Below are positions 34,993 through 44,666 of a DNA stretch of 64,000 nt, one piece after another. Every line of letters starts with the position of its first letter. The stretch's first letter is position 1. Source of the stretch: Polyangium sp. y55x31. Its GTDB lineage: Bacteria; Myxococcota_A; Polyangia; Polyangiales; Polyangiaceae. The stretch is taken from NCBI RefSeq assembly GCF_029946505.1, contig NZ_JARZHG010000017.1, forward strand, positions 124,001 to 188,000, written 5' to 3'. The translations under genes were made by a program, and so were the position numbers. The notes beneath the pieces are model-generated. The model was not told the DNA's origin. It saw nothing but the letters and a program-made list of their open reading frames with translations, and searched no databases.

Positions 34993-35437
34993 GCGCTCGC
35001 CTGGCTGCGGAGGCGACGCGCGGAGGCATCATATCCCCAGGCGCGCACGAATGTGTCGTAGTGAACCTGGTAAATCTCGGCCATCAAGGCTGCGGGCGCA
35101 TGCGTGGGCACGCGCCCGACACGACCATCGAACGACACGCCGCCCGACATGGGAACCGTGCCAAAAAACGAGGACCTGGAAGGGCGCCTCGCCCGGGCGC
35201 GAGGCGCCGCCTTCGACGCCGAAGGTTGCCGACAGGCTCATGGTGCTTGTTCGGACGATAACAGAGGTATGGGGGGCGAGACCAGGGCCTTCCGGGTGCA
35301 TGCGCACGCGACCATCGTTCTACGGGCTCGAGTCATGCGATTGCAAGCGCCGTCACGCGGCTACGGGTTCGACCCGGGCCGAGTCCTTCCGCCTTGCGTC
35401 CGACACTCTGGCACGCGAGGCCGGAGATCGCCGCGAG
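34993..35437. other. no supportable gene
   Basis: Frames on both strands are short or arginine-rich. A minus-strand stretch near 35040-35085 (AEIYQVHYDTFVRAWGYD) looks protein-like but has no recognisable family or complete gene around it; it may be another decayed fragment. Confidence 0.4.
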
Positions 35438-37069
35438 CTAGCCTCGTACGACCCGCCCAAATACCTCGAGTCGCAGCGCGTCCGCCCGTGTCTCCGCCCT
35501 CGATCCCGCGGGTGCGGGCTCGCTCCGCCAGTGCGCGCTCGCGAGCGCCGAGGCCTCTGCCGCGCGGCCCATCCGCTGCACCTCGTAATCGACCGCCTCC
35601 ACCGCCTCCTCGATCCGGCTGAATCGGGCCATGCTCTCGCCGTCGACGAGCACCTCCCAGCGCTTGCCACGCGCGCCGCGGCTCACGACGAGCGCCTCCG
35701 CGAGCTGTCCCGGCCTTCGCTCGAAATGCAGCACGAGCCCGTATTTGCCGAGAGACGACCACGCATTGCCGGAGATCGCTCGGACATCGCCGGAGAGCCC
35801 GAGCCCCAGCGGATCGAAGCGCGCGGCGCGGTCCTGGATCTCGCCCAGCGTGATCGCGCCCGCCTCGAGCTCGAATCCAGGATGATCGAAGGCGATCCGC
35901 TCCCACGTGCGCCTCGCCGCGGAGGCGTCGCGGCCCTCGAGGTCCAGATCCCGCGGCATACCGAAGAGAGACGGGAGCGTGCAGAGATCCAGGGCGGAAA
36001 GATCCACGAAATCGAGGATCAAGCAATCGGTTTTTCCAGGAAATAGACGCGTCCCGCGCCCCACGCATTGCGCGTAGAGCCCCTCGTTCCGCGTGGGGCG
36101 GGCCATCGCGACGCAGCTCACGCCGGGATCGTCGAAGCCCTCGGTCAAGACGCCGACATTGGTGAGCACGATCGTACGGCCTCTTCGGAAATCCTCGAGG
36201 GCTCTCGCGCGGTCTTCGGGCTTCATGGTGCCGTGGACGATGCCGGCGGGGACGCCGAGGGCGTTGAGCGCGAAGCAGAGATTTCGCGCGTGGCTCACGG
36301 TCACGCAGAAGGCGATGGTGCGCCTGTCGCGCGCGAGCTCCTGGATCGCGCGGGCCACGAGGGCGTTGCGCTCCTCGATGTCCACGGCGAGCGCGAGCTC
36401 GTCCTCGGCGAAGTCGAGGCCCTCGCTCGAGAGGCGCGAGAGATCGGCGGTGGTGGCAATACGATAGCCGGAGAGCCGAGCGAGATAACCTTGCTCGATG
36501 AGCTCCGGCAAGCTCTTCGTATAGACGATGCGCTCGAAGACCGCGTCGAGGCCCTTTCCGTCGCCACGGGTGGTGGTGGCCGTGAAGCCGAGCAAGGTGC
36601 CATTCCAGCCGGAATCGAAGGCTCCGAGGCGACGGAGGACGCGGAGGTTGTCGTCAGCGGCGGCATGATGGCATTCATCGTAGATGACGAGCCCGATGTC
36701 GCGGCCCACGAGGAGATCTTCCAGGCGCGCCTCGTGGAGCGAGCGGATCGAGGCGACGATGACCTTGGCATCGCGCGGCGCGCGGCGCGCGGCTTGCTCC
36801 ACGGCGACGATGGCAACGCCAGCGAGGGCGCGGTGGATCTTGTCGCGAGCCTGCTCGACGAGCTCCTCCCGATGCGCGAGCACGAGGACGCCGCGGCGCG
36901 CGAGGCGGGAAAGTTCGGCGAAGATGACCGTCTTGCCGGCGCCGGTCGGGAGGCAGACGACCATGCGGCGAACGCCCGCGCGCCGGGCGGAGAGGACAGC
37001 ATTCACGGCTTCGCGCTGGTAGGGGCGGAGCGAGGGCGCAGGCGAAGTCGCGGGCGGGGGAGGGGTCAT
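35438..37069 (-). CDS. SF2 DEAD/DEAH-box helicase (SSL2/RadD-like)
   Basis: A ~543-residue superfamily 2 helicase. The Q-like region LRPYQREAV is followed by Walker A PTGAGKT (~42), motif II DECHH, motif III FTATTTRGD, motif V LTEGFDDPGV and motif VI QCVGRGTR. The C-terminal ~180 residues are less conserved and may bind nucleic acid. Start choice is between ATGs at 37084 and 37069, neither with a strong ribosome site. Proteins of this architecture (for example RadD) act in DNA repair; others are parts of defence loci. It stands alone here, ~1.6 kb from the Gabija genes and in the opposite orientation. Confidence 0.85.
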   Translation of the reverse strand: MTPPPPATSPAPSLRPYQREAVNAVLSARRAGVRRMVVCLPTGAGKTVIFAELSRLARRGVLVLAHREELVEQARDKIHRALAGVAIVAVEQAARRAPRDAKVIVASIRSLHEARLEDLLVGRDIGLVIYDECHHAAADDNLRVLRRLGAFDSGWNGTLLGFTATTTRGDGKGLDAVFERIVYTKSLPELIEQGYLARLSGYRIATTADLSRLSSEGLDFAEDELALAVDIEERNALVARAIQELARDRRTIAFCVTVSHARNLCFALNALGVPAGIVHGTMKPEDRARALEDFRRGRTIVLTNVGVLTEGFDDPGVSCVAMARPTRNEGLYAQCVGRGTRLFPGKTDCLILDFVDLSALDLCTLPSLFGMPRDLDLEGRDASAARRTWERIAFDHPGFELEAGAITLGEIQDRAARFDPLGLGLSGDVRAISGNAWSSLGKYGLVLHFERRPGQLAEALVVSRGARGKRWEVLVDGESMARFSRIEEAVEAVDYEVQRMGRAAEASALASAHWRSEPAPAGSRAETRADALRLEVFGRVVRG

Positions 37070-37084
37070 GCGGGTGGGGAGCAT

Positions 37085-37512
37085 AGCCGGTCACGCATGT
37101 CCCTGGCTCCTCGCCGGCGAGCCGCCCGTCCATGCCGCCCCCCGTGCACTCCCTCCCGGGATGCACGGATCGCCCGCGCCACAGGCTGCCCACGCAGACC
37201 AAAGAGCACAGCCGCCTCCTCGCCGAGGTCGACCGGCTCCGGCTCCTCATCTGCGCGCCCGGGACAACCTCCGCGCCTTCTTCGACCGCCAGCCGATGAA
37301 GCACGAAGGGTCCTGGAGACGTTGCTCACAGGACCCTTGCGGTTGGCCGAGGGACCGTTGATGTGAATTAACGAACTGAGCGTCCCCAGCGGGAACGGGA
37401 ACGTTGCCGGAGTGGGATTTTGCAGGGGTTCCGGTGCGGATCGAGGTTTGGGCGGGGAGAGGGGTGGGGGCTTGATGATCGCTCGGACAGCCCGAAACGA
37501 TCCGGGCGAACG
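37085..37512. other. gap with possible recombinase remnant
   Basis: 428 bases without a full gene. On the plus strand 37303-37366 reads DEARRVLETLLTGPLRL followed by a stop shortly after, which resembles the C-terminal region of large serine recombinases. Nothing else of that gene is in frame, so the match is weak. Confidence 0.3.
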
Positions 37513-38028
37513 TCACGCCCCCGAGCCTCGTTGTGCATCGAATGGCTCCACGGACGGCCACATCGATGCTCGTCGGCAGCCGATGCAGTCTTCCGCGACG
37601 GGGATCCCCGCTCCGAGCAACCGGCGTGCGGCGGATGGCTCGATCAGGCCGAATTGGAACCACACGACCGAAGGCCGCAGCGTGAGCGCGCCGTCGAGGT
37701 GCGTCAAGAAATCGGCCGGCTTGCAGAACACGTTGAGCACGTCGACGGGCGGAGGCAGCTCGGTCAGGCGGCGGCGGGCGGGGACGCCGAGGATGTGGGT
37801 GACCTCCGGATACCGGGTTGGAACGGGGAGGATCCGGTAGCCGACCTTCTGCAGGTAGAGCGGGATCTGGTGCGCGTCGAGGTGGGCCCGCGACTCGGGT
37901 TTTATCCCAAGAACGGCGATGGTACGAGCGGTCTTGAGCAACGCCTCCATCTCCGCGGGGCTGAGCAGCTCGAGTCCATGCGCCTCGGTTTCGATGCCTT
38001 GCTCGGGGTGCACCAGGAGCGGACTCAC
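37513..38028 (-). CDS. CoA-binding domain protein (YccU-like)
   Basis: A 171-residue protein with a single Rossmann-type CoA_binding_2 domain. It has TIAVLGIKPESRAH at the nucleotide loop, VGYRILPVPTRYPEV, PPVDVLNVFCKP, and a late AGIPVAEDCIGCR with the family's conserved C-terminal Cys region. I start it at the GTG at 38028, since upstream sequence reads as low-complexity. Members bind CoA or an acyl-CoA, and their cellular role is not settled. It has no operon partner in the window. Confidence 0.8.
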   Translation of the reverse strand: MSPLLVHPEQGIETEAHGLELLSPAEMEALLKTARTIAVLGIKPESRAHLDAHQIPLYLQKVGYRILPVPTRYPEVTHILGVPARRRLTELPPPVDVLNVFCKPADFLTHLDGALTLRPSVVWFQFGLIEPSAARRLLGAGIPVAEDCIGCRRASMWPSVEPFDAQRGSGA

Positions 38029-38664
38029 GCCCCCAACGATGCGCGAATCACGGGCGGCCCGCAAGCGCCCTGGGCTAGCTTTGGGGGTCCCGTCCCGCTG
38101 GATGCTCCCGCGAGTACGGCCTATGCGGATACCGAATTGGATGGCCTCGGCGTTCCGCGTTTCATGAGACGATGCAGCGCACGCCGGGCTGGAACGCCAC
38201 ACGTCGGAACCGCAACATCGGCACGACGGCGTTGCCGAAAGAGGTGCTGGCGGCGCCGGAGGGGTATCGCGAGGGGGCGTCGGCTTCGCGACGAGCGTGT
38301 AGAACGACCGGGGCCTCGCGCTCGAAGCCCTCGCACACCGGCGCTACCGCGAGGTGCTGCGGGAGCGCGGCATCGTCGAGCATGAGCCGCACCGGTGAAC
38401 GGAACCGGACCCGACCTCCGTCAAGTAAGTGCGCACTGTTCAAGTCCGAAGCACGAAGTCAAGGAGATTCTGAACGCCCTGCGACGACACGGCATGCTGA
38501 TCGTCGCGTGCTCGTAGGCTCGCGCTTGACCATGTAGCATCGGACGTCGACCGGTAGCGCCAGCGAGGTCCCTCGTCCACCACGTCCCACTCCTGCTCTA
38601 CTCCGCCTTCCCTCCGAGAGCCAAGACAGGCTAGCTTGGCCGGTGGAGGCATGCCCAGCGCAAC
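38029..38664. other. leader region before the defence island
   Basis: 636 bases with no supportable gene. A plus-strand tail near 38308-38397 (ALEALAHRRYREVLRERG, then a stop) looks like the end of a lost gene. Just before gajA an inverted repeat GCCAAG(38620-38625)/CTTGGC(38635-38640) could be an operator or the stem of a weak terminator. Confidence 0.4.
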
Positions 38665-40578
38665 ATGAAGCTCAAGCAGATCCGCATCCGGAACTTCCGG
38701 TCCTTGGTCGATGTAACCCTTCCGCTCGAAGACACAACCGTGCTGCTCGGTGAGAACAATGTTGGCAAGACGGCCGTGCTGGACGCAATAAAGTTTTTTT
38801 TGGCGAACGAGTCCAGGCTGAGCGGGGTCGTGCACGAGGTGCACGAGTATGACGTGCACCTGCCCGACGAGACCGCTGCACCTAGGGCGAGCGAGGGATT
38901 TACGCTGGACGCTACCTTCGCGGAGTCGAGCGCTGGCGAGTGGCCTGCGGCGGTGTCGCAGGGTCTGAGCGGGGTAATCCAGGAGGACCCCATCACGGGT
39001 ATCGGGACCGTTCAACTGCGCCTCAACTGCCGCTACACGGAGGCGCGCAGGGCTTACATGACCAAGACCGAATTCCTCGCGTCCAGCGGACAGCCACTCG
39101 ACCGGAATGCGGAAGATCAAGTTTCCGCCTTGCAGCGCTACGTCCCCGCCTTCTACCTTTCGGCCCTCCGGGACGCGGAGGACGCGTTTTCTGGTCGTTC
39201 CCCGCTTTGGGGGCGCATCCTTCGCTCGCTCGATCTTCCGGAAGCCGAGCGAAGGGGGGCGCAAGAGCAGATGGACCGCCTGAACGAGGACCTCATGAAG
39301 GCGGAGCCGCGGATCCGCGACATCCGGACCACGTTGGGGAAGACCGGCGACGTCGTGGCCACTGGGACCGGCGAGCGGATCGACGTGCGCGCACTCCCGC
39401 TCAAGCTATGGGAGCTACTCTCGCGTGCGGAGGTCGTACTCCGTGGAAGGGGGAACACCGCCTTCTTTCCGCTGTCGCGCCATGGTCAAGGCGCGCAGAG
39501 CCTCTCAGTGCTCTTCCTGTTCGAGGCGTTCTGCAAGCATGCCCTTGAGCTCCTATATGAGAAAGAAAGCACGCCTCTCCTAATGCTCGAAGAGCCCGAG
39601 GCCCACCTCCATCCGCATGCCGCGCGCGCTTTGTGGGCGCAGGTAGAGCAGTTGCCGGGGCAGAAGATCATCACGACGCACTCACCGTACTTTGCGCAGC
39701 ATGTACCCATCCGGAGTCTGCGAATCCTCCGGAAACGAGGGGCTTGCACCACGGTACACTGGCTACCAGCCGTCGCCGAAGAGCCGGACGTGCCGTGGTC
39801 AGAAAAACTTGACGATTACATCAGCAAAAGCAGTATTTACGAATTTCGCCGATCGGTGGAGAAGCCATCGACTGGGACGCTCGTCATCAAGCGCAAGCTT
39901 GAGGATGACGAGTACAGGCAACTCCAGAAGAGGCTGGCCCACGAGCTGTCCATCAACGACGGCCTTCACGCCAGGCTCGACGCCCTGGAGCGGAGAGCGG
40001 CAGCGCTCCTGACCGACCACCAGCTTCGTAAGATCGAAGCCTGCTCCCGCCGCACGCGTGGTGAAATCTTCTTTGCCCGTTGCTGGCTCCTGTGCGAAGG
40101 CCAGAGCGAGATAGCCATCCTGCCACGCTTCGCCGACATGCTGAATATATCACTCGATGCGAACGGAATCTCGCTCATCGACTACCAAAACGACGGTTCG
40201 CCCGGAGCCTTTGCCGCTCTCGCCCGTGCACTCGGTATCCCCTGGTTCATGTTCTGTGACGATGATGATGGCGGCAAGGACCACATGGGAAACATCGAAA
40301 AATCCGGCTTTACACCTGGGGAGATGGCGTTCCATACACGGAAGCTTCCCGGAATCCATCTCGAGGGCTATCTGGTACAGTTCTTTGCACCTGAACTGCT
40401 TGAGATTGCCTCCGTGTTGAAACCGGGCTTCACCGCGCCGCTAGTTGACGTTCTTGGTGAGTGCAAACCGGATTACGCCAGATTGCTAGCGCTCAAGCTA
40501 GCAAATGCCGACCCCGACAGGGTCCCCGCATTCTTCCGCGAGATTCTCCAGCGATGCGTAGAGGTCGCCCGTGCGTGA
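38665..40578 (+). CDS. gajA: Gabija protein GajA-like (OLD ATPase-TOPRIM nuclease)
   Basis: A 637-residue OLD-family protein. The N-terminal ABC-type ATPase has Walker A GENNVGKT (29-36), signature-like HGQGAQSLS (~273-281) and Walker B LLMLEEPEAHLHP (~305-317) with ITTHSPYF after it. The C-terminal TOPRIM domain has WLLCEGQSEI (metal-binding Glu ~478) and FCDDDDGGKD (~530-539). In Gabija systems GajA cuts DNA when phage depletes nucleotides, and it works with GajB. The next gene overlaps by 8 bases and encodes a UvrD-like helicase, which defines Gabija rather than a lone OLD protein. The ~100 residues between the domains (~370-470) are longer than I would expect. Third-codon A/T is higher than in the NRPS locus. 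Confidence 0.9.
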   Translation: MKLKQIRIRNFRSLVDVTLPLEDTTVLLGENNVGKTAVLDAIKFFLANESRLSGVVHEVHEYDVHLPDETAAPRASEGFTLDATFAESSAGEWPAAVSQGLSGVIQEDPITGIGTVQLRLNCRYTEARRAYMTKTEFLASSGQPLDRNAEDQVSALQRYVPAFYLSALRDAEDAFSGRSPLWGRILRSLDLPEAERRGAQEQMDRLNEDLMKAEPRIRDIRTTLGKTGDVVATGTGERIDVRALPLKLWELLSRAEVVLRGRGNTAFFPLSRHGQGAQSLSVLFLFEAFCKHALELLYEKESTPLLMLEEPEAHLHPHAARALWAQVEQLPGQKIITTHSPYFAQHVPIRSLRILRKRGACTTVHWLPAVAEEPDVPWSEKLDDYISKSSIYEFRRSVEKPSTGTLVIKRKLEDDEYRQLQKRLAHELSINDGLHARLDALERRAAALLTDHQLRKIEACSRRTRGEIFFARCWLLCEGQSEIAILPRFADMLNISLDANGISLIDYQNDGSPGAFAALARALGIPWFMFCDDDDGGKDHMGNIEKSGFTPGEMAFHTRKLPGIHLEGYLVQFFAPELLEIASVLKPGFTAPLVDVLGECKPDYARLLALKLANADPDRVPAFFREILQRCVEVARA

Positions 40579-42493
40579 ACCCACCGCACACTCACCTGAT
40601 CTGTTCGAGGGGCTCTCAAGTGTGCAGCGGAGTGTCGTGGAATGGGGGCAGGGACCGCTGCTCCTTCTGGGGGGACCAGGCTCCGGCAAGACTGAAGCCC
40701 TAGCGCGACGCGTGGCACACCTCCTCTTGGAGTCCCCGAGTGAGAAATTTCGCATCCTGGTCTTCACGTACACGAAACGCGCTGCGGATGCAATCAAGGA
40801 CCGCATCGAAATCTGGGCACCTGGGCGCGAGTCACGTCTGTTCATAGGAACATTCCATCGTTTCGCAGCAGAGGTCCTGCGACTGCACGGCAGCCATGTT
40901 GGTCTCCAGCCCAATTTTCGGATTTACGCCTCCACCAGCGACCTCGAGGGCATCCTGCGGGAAGCCCTGAACGAGGTTCGCTTGCAGGGCGGCGAGATCG
41001 ACGAAGATGATGCGCGGCTTCTGCCTGTCCTTCACAGGTTGCGGATGGCGCTGATCGATCCATCTAATGCACCCTCATACGTGCTGGATGTGCACCTTCG
41101 CCAGCGCATCGCCAGTATCTACGGCGCGTATGAGCACTGCCTGGAGCGTGCGAATGCTCTCGATATCGATGGCGTCCTCTATCATGCCGTTAGGTTGTTC
41201 CAGCGCTACCCTGCTCTCGGCAAGCGCTATCGGACCGTTTACCCATACTGGTGCATTGACGAACTCGAAAACGCCAACAGTGCGCAGTACGCTCTTCTTC
41301 GTGCTATGGCGCGACAAGGATTCAACGATGTCGTCGCCGCGGCAGATCCGGAGCAGAGCATCTACGCCTGGAACGGCGGTGGTCCTCTGACGATCGAGCG
41401 ATTCATTGGCGACTTCGCAGCCGACATCATGAAACTCCCGTCGAGCACACACGTCAATATCGATCTGGCATTCATTGCAAAGAACCTTCTAAGCCATGTT
41501 CGCTCCAAGTCTACACCAGAATCGCCAACCCAACCCGTCACAGCCGGTGGACTCGGCACCGATGCATCCGTGCGTGTGGGCCGATTGTCCTCGGAGCATG
41601 AAGAGGCACAGGTAGTCGCCAACGACATCGCACGGCGGTACGAAGCCGGGGCAGGGACCTTCGCCGTCCTAGCTCGCGCCCGCGGTCTCCTGCAGCTTGT
41701 TCGAGACAACCTCGATATGTTGCAGATTCCTTCAGCACCGGCGCAGCCAAGGGGGGGCTTTTCGAGCGCGCCGTTCGCATGGCTGAGCGCATGTCTTGAG
41801 CTTGCGAATCGTCGACGTGACCTGCGGCAATTGGAGGTCCTTTGTTCAGCGTTCGGCGAGATGACTGGTGTGCGCCTCGTCCCCGACGATGTGATTGCTG
41901 AAGCGGAATCAACGCACCAAGACTTCCTCCGGAAGTGGGCTGAGATCATCGTCGACCACGAGCAGGCGAATTTAGCGAAACGGATGGCCGAGTATGTCCT
42001 GGAGTTTCTCGTGCGAAAAGCGGATTACACGGAGTTCGTCTACTCTGCACGATCGGCGTTTATGCAGTTGACCTCGTCGAGCGTGTGGCATGCAGATACT
42101 TTTCCTGGATACGCCGACGATGAGCGCGCGTGGGTATCACAGATCGAGCCAACGCTCGGCTCCGGAGCACCCCTTGAGGCCTTCTTGCGCGAAATCCGCC
42201 CACGCCCAGAGCAGGAGCCGTCGGGCGTGCGTCTACTAAGTATCCACGCGGCGAAGGGCATGTTCTTTGACCACGTCTACGTGCTCGGACTCGCCGAGGG
42301 GGAGCTCCCTTCGTTCGTTGCCAGCAGCCTGGGCGAGCGGCGGTCGGAGATAATGTCCGAGGAGCGGCGCATCTGCTTCGTCGCCATCACTCGCGCCCTT
42401 AAATCGCTGACCCTAACTTGCTCGCAGACCTACGGCGGGCGTGCCAGGAACCCATCACGTTTCCTGTACGAGATGGGCCTACCTAACCTCTGA
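40571..42493 (+). CDS. gajB: Gabija protein GajB-like (UvrD-type helicase)
   Basis: A 640-residue SF1A helicase: Walker A GGPGSGKTEA (~34-43), motif Ia VFTYTKRAA, GTFHRFA, motif III ADPEQSIYAW, motif V HAAKGMFFDHVYV and motif VI EERRICFVAITRA. Motif II reads DELEN where UvrD proteins have DE-aromatic-QD; the catalytic Glu is kept but the last two positions differ. The gene overlaps gajA by 8 bases, so the proteins are made together. It is longer than most GajB proteins. Its role would be sensing or processing DNA ends made during phage infection in concert with GajA. Confidence 0.88.
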   Translation: MREPTAHSPDLFEGLSSVQRSVVEWGQGPLLLLGGPGSGKTEALARRVAHLLLESPSEKFRILVFTYTKRAADAIKDRIEIWAPGRESRLFIGTFHRFAAEVLRLHGSHVGLQPNFRIYASTSDLEGILREALNEVRLQGGEIDEDDARLLPVLHRLRMALIDPSNAPSYVLDVHLRQRIASIYGAYEHCLERANALDIDGVLYHAVRLFQRYPALGKRYRTVYPYWCIDELENANSAQYALLRAMARQGFNDVVAAADPEQSIYAWNGGGPLTIERFIGDFAADIMKLPSSTHVNIDLAFIAKNLLSHVRSKSTPESPTQPVTAGGLGTDASVRVGRLSSEHEEAQVVANDIARRYEAGAGTFAVLARARGLLQLVRDNLDMLQIPSAPAQPRGGFSSAPFAWLSACLELANRRRDLRQLEVLCSAFGEMTGVRLVPDDVIAEAESTHQDFLRKWAEIIVDHEQANLAKRMAEYVLEFLVRKADYTEFVYSARSAFMQLTSSSVWHADTFPGYADDERAWVSQIEPTLGSGAPLEAFLREIRPRPEQEPSGVRLLSIHAAKGMFFDHVYVLGLAEGELPSFVASSLGERRSEIMSEERRICFVAITRALKSLTLTCSQTYGGRARNPSRFLYEMGLPNL

Positions 42494-43326
42494 ACTACGC
42501 CAAGCCACGTCACAACCCCAGACCGGAGTGTTTCGGAACACGCGAAACTCGGCGCCCGATGGAGCGGCAAAAGCGCTCTTTCGCATGCTCGAAGGGGTAC
42601 TCCGCGGAGCAGCCCCCTGTCCCGCGCCCCTCGAACAGCGCGCGGAGGGTCCCTGTGGGTCGAGGCGCATCCGACCTGGACCAGGCCATCCTCGGCGCGC
42701 TCGCATCCTCCAGCGAACCCCTTGGCCGCGCCGCGCTCGCAGCATCTACGTGTCCGCTTGCGTGACGTGTCGTGGCCGTGCTGGGCAGGGCCGTGCCCAG
42801 CGGACCGTCCGCGCCTCGCGGAGCACCGCGCCGAGCGTTCGCCCCGCCCGTCGAGAAGACGCGTCTCCGGCGTGGGTGGGCGCGACCGAGACTTGGCCAT
42901 CGTAGTGTAGGACGACCCGGCCAGAATAGCGCGGGCTGGGCCACGGGATCACCAAGCAAGAACAAGTCACTAACGATCCCCCGGCAAAGCCGGGGGTTTC
43001 GGGGCAGCGTCGAACGGGGTGGAGCCGACCAGTGAGCGGAAACTGCGAAGCGTGAAGCCAGCCTGCGGGACTCGTGGGCGGAGCAGGGAGGCGATGACTG
43101 ATCTGACTCGCACTCGACCGACACTTGTCCTGGACGAGGTTTGCTGCGATGATGGCGCCGCATGTTCAGGTCGGCAAGCGATGTCTGAGCCTTGGGTCGG
43201 AGCCGGCGAGGTTGAGCGTCATCTCGACGTGGCAAACCCCGTCTACCTGAAGTCGACGACCTTGGTTCAGCGCGGCAGCGCGGTTGACCTCAAGGACGCG
43301 CGCAAGGCAGCAAGGAGAGGGCATTG
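42494..43326. other. spacer between Gabija and DISARM genes
   Basis: 833 bases with no supportable gene. Long minus-strand frames here are arginine/proline-rich. Plus-strand 42650-42770 (ASDLDQAILGALASSSEPLG) looks protein-like but has no start, family or continuation and may be a remnant. A strong terminator-type hairpin lies within it. Confidence 0.45.
42978..42999. terminator. strong stem-loop with short T-tract
   Basis: CCCCCGGC-AAA-GCCGGGGG followed by TTT: a perfect 8-bp stem with a 3-base loop. It could end transcription from the Gabija pair and insulate the DISARM operon. Confidence 0.6.
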
Positions 43327-44568
43327 ATGAGATGCACGGCCAAACGCCCGACCGTGTTGTCGCTGTTCACGGGGGCGGGTGGGCTTGATCTCGGACTTGA
43401 GACGGCCGGGTTCGAGACGCGGCTCTGCGTGGAGATCGACGATGAGGCACGGGCGACCATTCGGCGCAACAGGCCCGAGTGGAAGCTCGCGACACCTGGC
43501 GACATTCACCAACATGCCCCGGGTGATCTCCTTGCCCTCTCCGGTCTCGACGAAGGTGAACTAGATCTGCTCGCCGGAGGGCCACCGTGCCAGCCATTCT
43601 CCAAATCGGGGTATTGGTTGGCTGGTGACTCGAAGCGCCTAGGCGATCCTCGTGCCGCAACGCTTGATGCCTACCTGCGCGTAGTCGAGGCCGCGCTTCC
43701 GCGGGCAATGCTCCTGGAGAACGTGCGTGGCCTAACATTCGACGGAAAGGACGAAGGCTTTCGTCTTCTCGAACAAGGCCTCGAGCGTATCAATCGCCGG
43801 AAAAAGACCAATTATCAAGTGACGGTGCTTCACTTAAACGCCGCGTGCTACGGTGTGCCGCAGCTTCGGGATCGCGTTTTCATCATTGCGAGCCGAGCGG
43901 GGACGATTTTCGAGATGCCCGCAGCCACGCACGGCGACAGCGAAGGGTTTGAGCCGTACCGCACCGCGTGGGACGCGATCGGTGATCTCGACGTAGCCAA
44001 TTGGCCAGACGAGCTGGCGCCGACGGGCAAGTGGGCCAAGCTGCTTCCCAGTATCCCGGAGGGGCAGAACTATCTCTGGCACACGCCAGGCGGCGGCGGC
44101 GAGCCTCTGTTCGGATGGCGCACGCGCTTTTGGTCGTTCCTGCTCAAGCTCGCGAAGGACCGGCCGTCATGGACGATTCAGGCCGAGCCCGGGCCAGCGA
44201 CTGGCCCCTTCCACTGGCGAAGTCGGCTACTGTCCGTGCGCGAGCTCTGCCGACTTCAGACATTCCCGGACGATTACGTCATTGAGGGCGACCGGCGCTC
44301 CGCTCAGCGGCAGCTCGGCAACGCCGTTCCCTGTGCTTTGGCCGAGCTTCTGGGGCTCGAGATCCAGCGGCAGATTCTTGGGAGTGCAGATGTGAGGATG
44401 GAGCTGCAGTTGCTTCCAGCACGCCGCGCGTCCTGTCCGCCACCGCAGCGCAGAGGGAGGGTGCCTAAGGAGTATCTTGCGCTCCGAGGCAAGCACCGCC
44501 CGCATCCAGGAACGGGGCTCGGACCAGGAGCCCTTCGCCGTGAGCGAGAACACGACTTGGTGGGCTAA
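43327..44568 (+). CDS. drmMII: DNA cytosine-5 methyltransferase (DrmMII-like)
   Basis: A 413-residue C5 methyltransferase with motifs in order: LFTGAGGLDLG (I), AGGPPCQPFSKSG (IV, catalytic Cys88), ENVRGL (VI), QLRDRVF (VIII) and RQLGNAVP (X). I start at ATG 43327; AAGGAG lies nine bases before its neighbouring TTG/ATG pair. A C5 methylase upstream of drmA-drmB-drmC is the hallmark of class 2 DISARM, where it marks host DNA (CCWGG in the studied system). The target recognition region here cannot be read by eye. The ~60 residues after motif X look unrelated to the fold. Confidence 0.9.
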   Translation: MRCTAKRPTVLSLFTGAGGLDLGLETAGFETRLCVEIDDEARATIRRNRPEWKLATPGDIHQHAPGDLLALSGLDEGELDLLAGGPPCQPFSKSGYWLAGDSKRLGDPRAATLDAYLRVVEAALPRAMLLENVRGLTFDGKDEGFRLLEQGLERINRRKKTNYQVTVLHLNAACYGVPQLRDRVFIIASRAGTIFEMPAATHGDSEGFEPYRTAWDAIGDLDVANWPDELAPTGKWAKLLPSIPEGQNYLWHTPGGGGEPLFGWRTRFWSFLLKLAKDRPSWTIQAEPGPATGPFHWRSRLLSVRELCRLQTFPDDYVIEGDRRSAQRQLGNAVPCALAELLGLEIQRQILGSADVRMELQLLPARRASCPPPQRRGRVPKEYLALRGKHRPHPGTGLGPGALRREREHDLVG

Positions 44569-44666
44569 ATCGTCATGGGCGTGCGTTCGACAAGAAATGC
44601 CTGTACCTCCTCTGCCTGCACCAGCCTACATTGTGTATGTAGGCATGCCGAATGGGAGACGTTGCC

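Noticed and set aside
34596..35150. 184-codon minus-strand frame left of the SF2 helicase.
   Set aside because: It runs antisense to the P450 tail and through a repeat fragment; only a short stretch near 35060 looks protein-like.
38440..39264. 274-codon minus-strand frame over the start of gajA.
   Set aside because: Antisense to the GajA ATPase domain, which has clear Walker motifs; no motif in the antisense product.
42510..43235. 241-codon minus-strand frame between Gabija and DISARM.
   Set aside because: Pro/Arg/Ser-rich composition, no motif, crosses the strong hairpin at 42978, no ribosome site.
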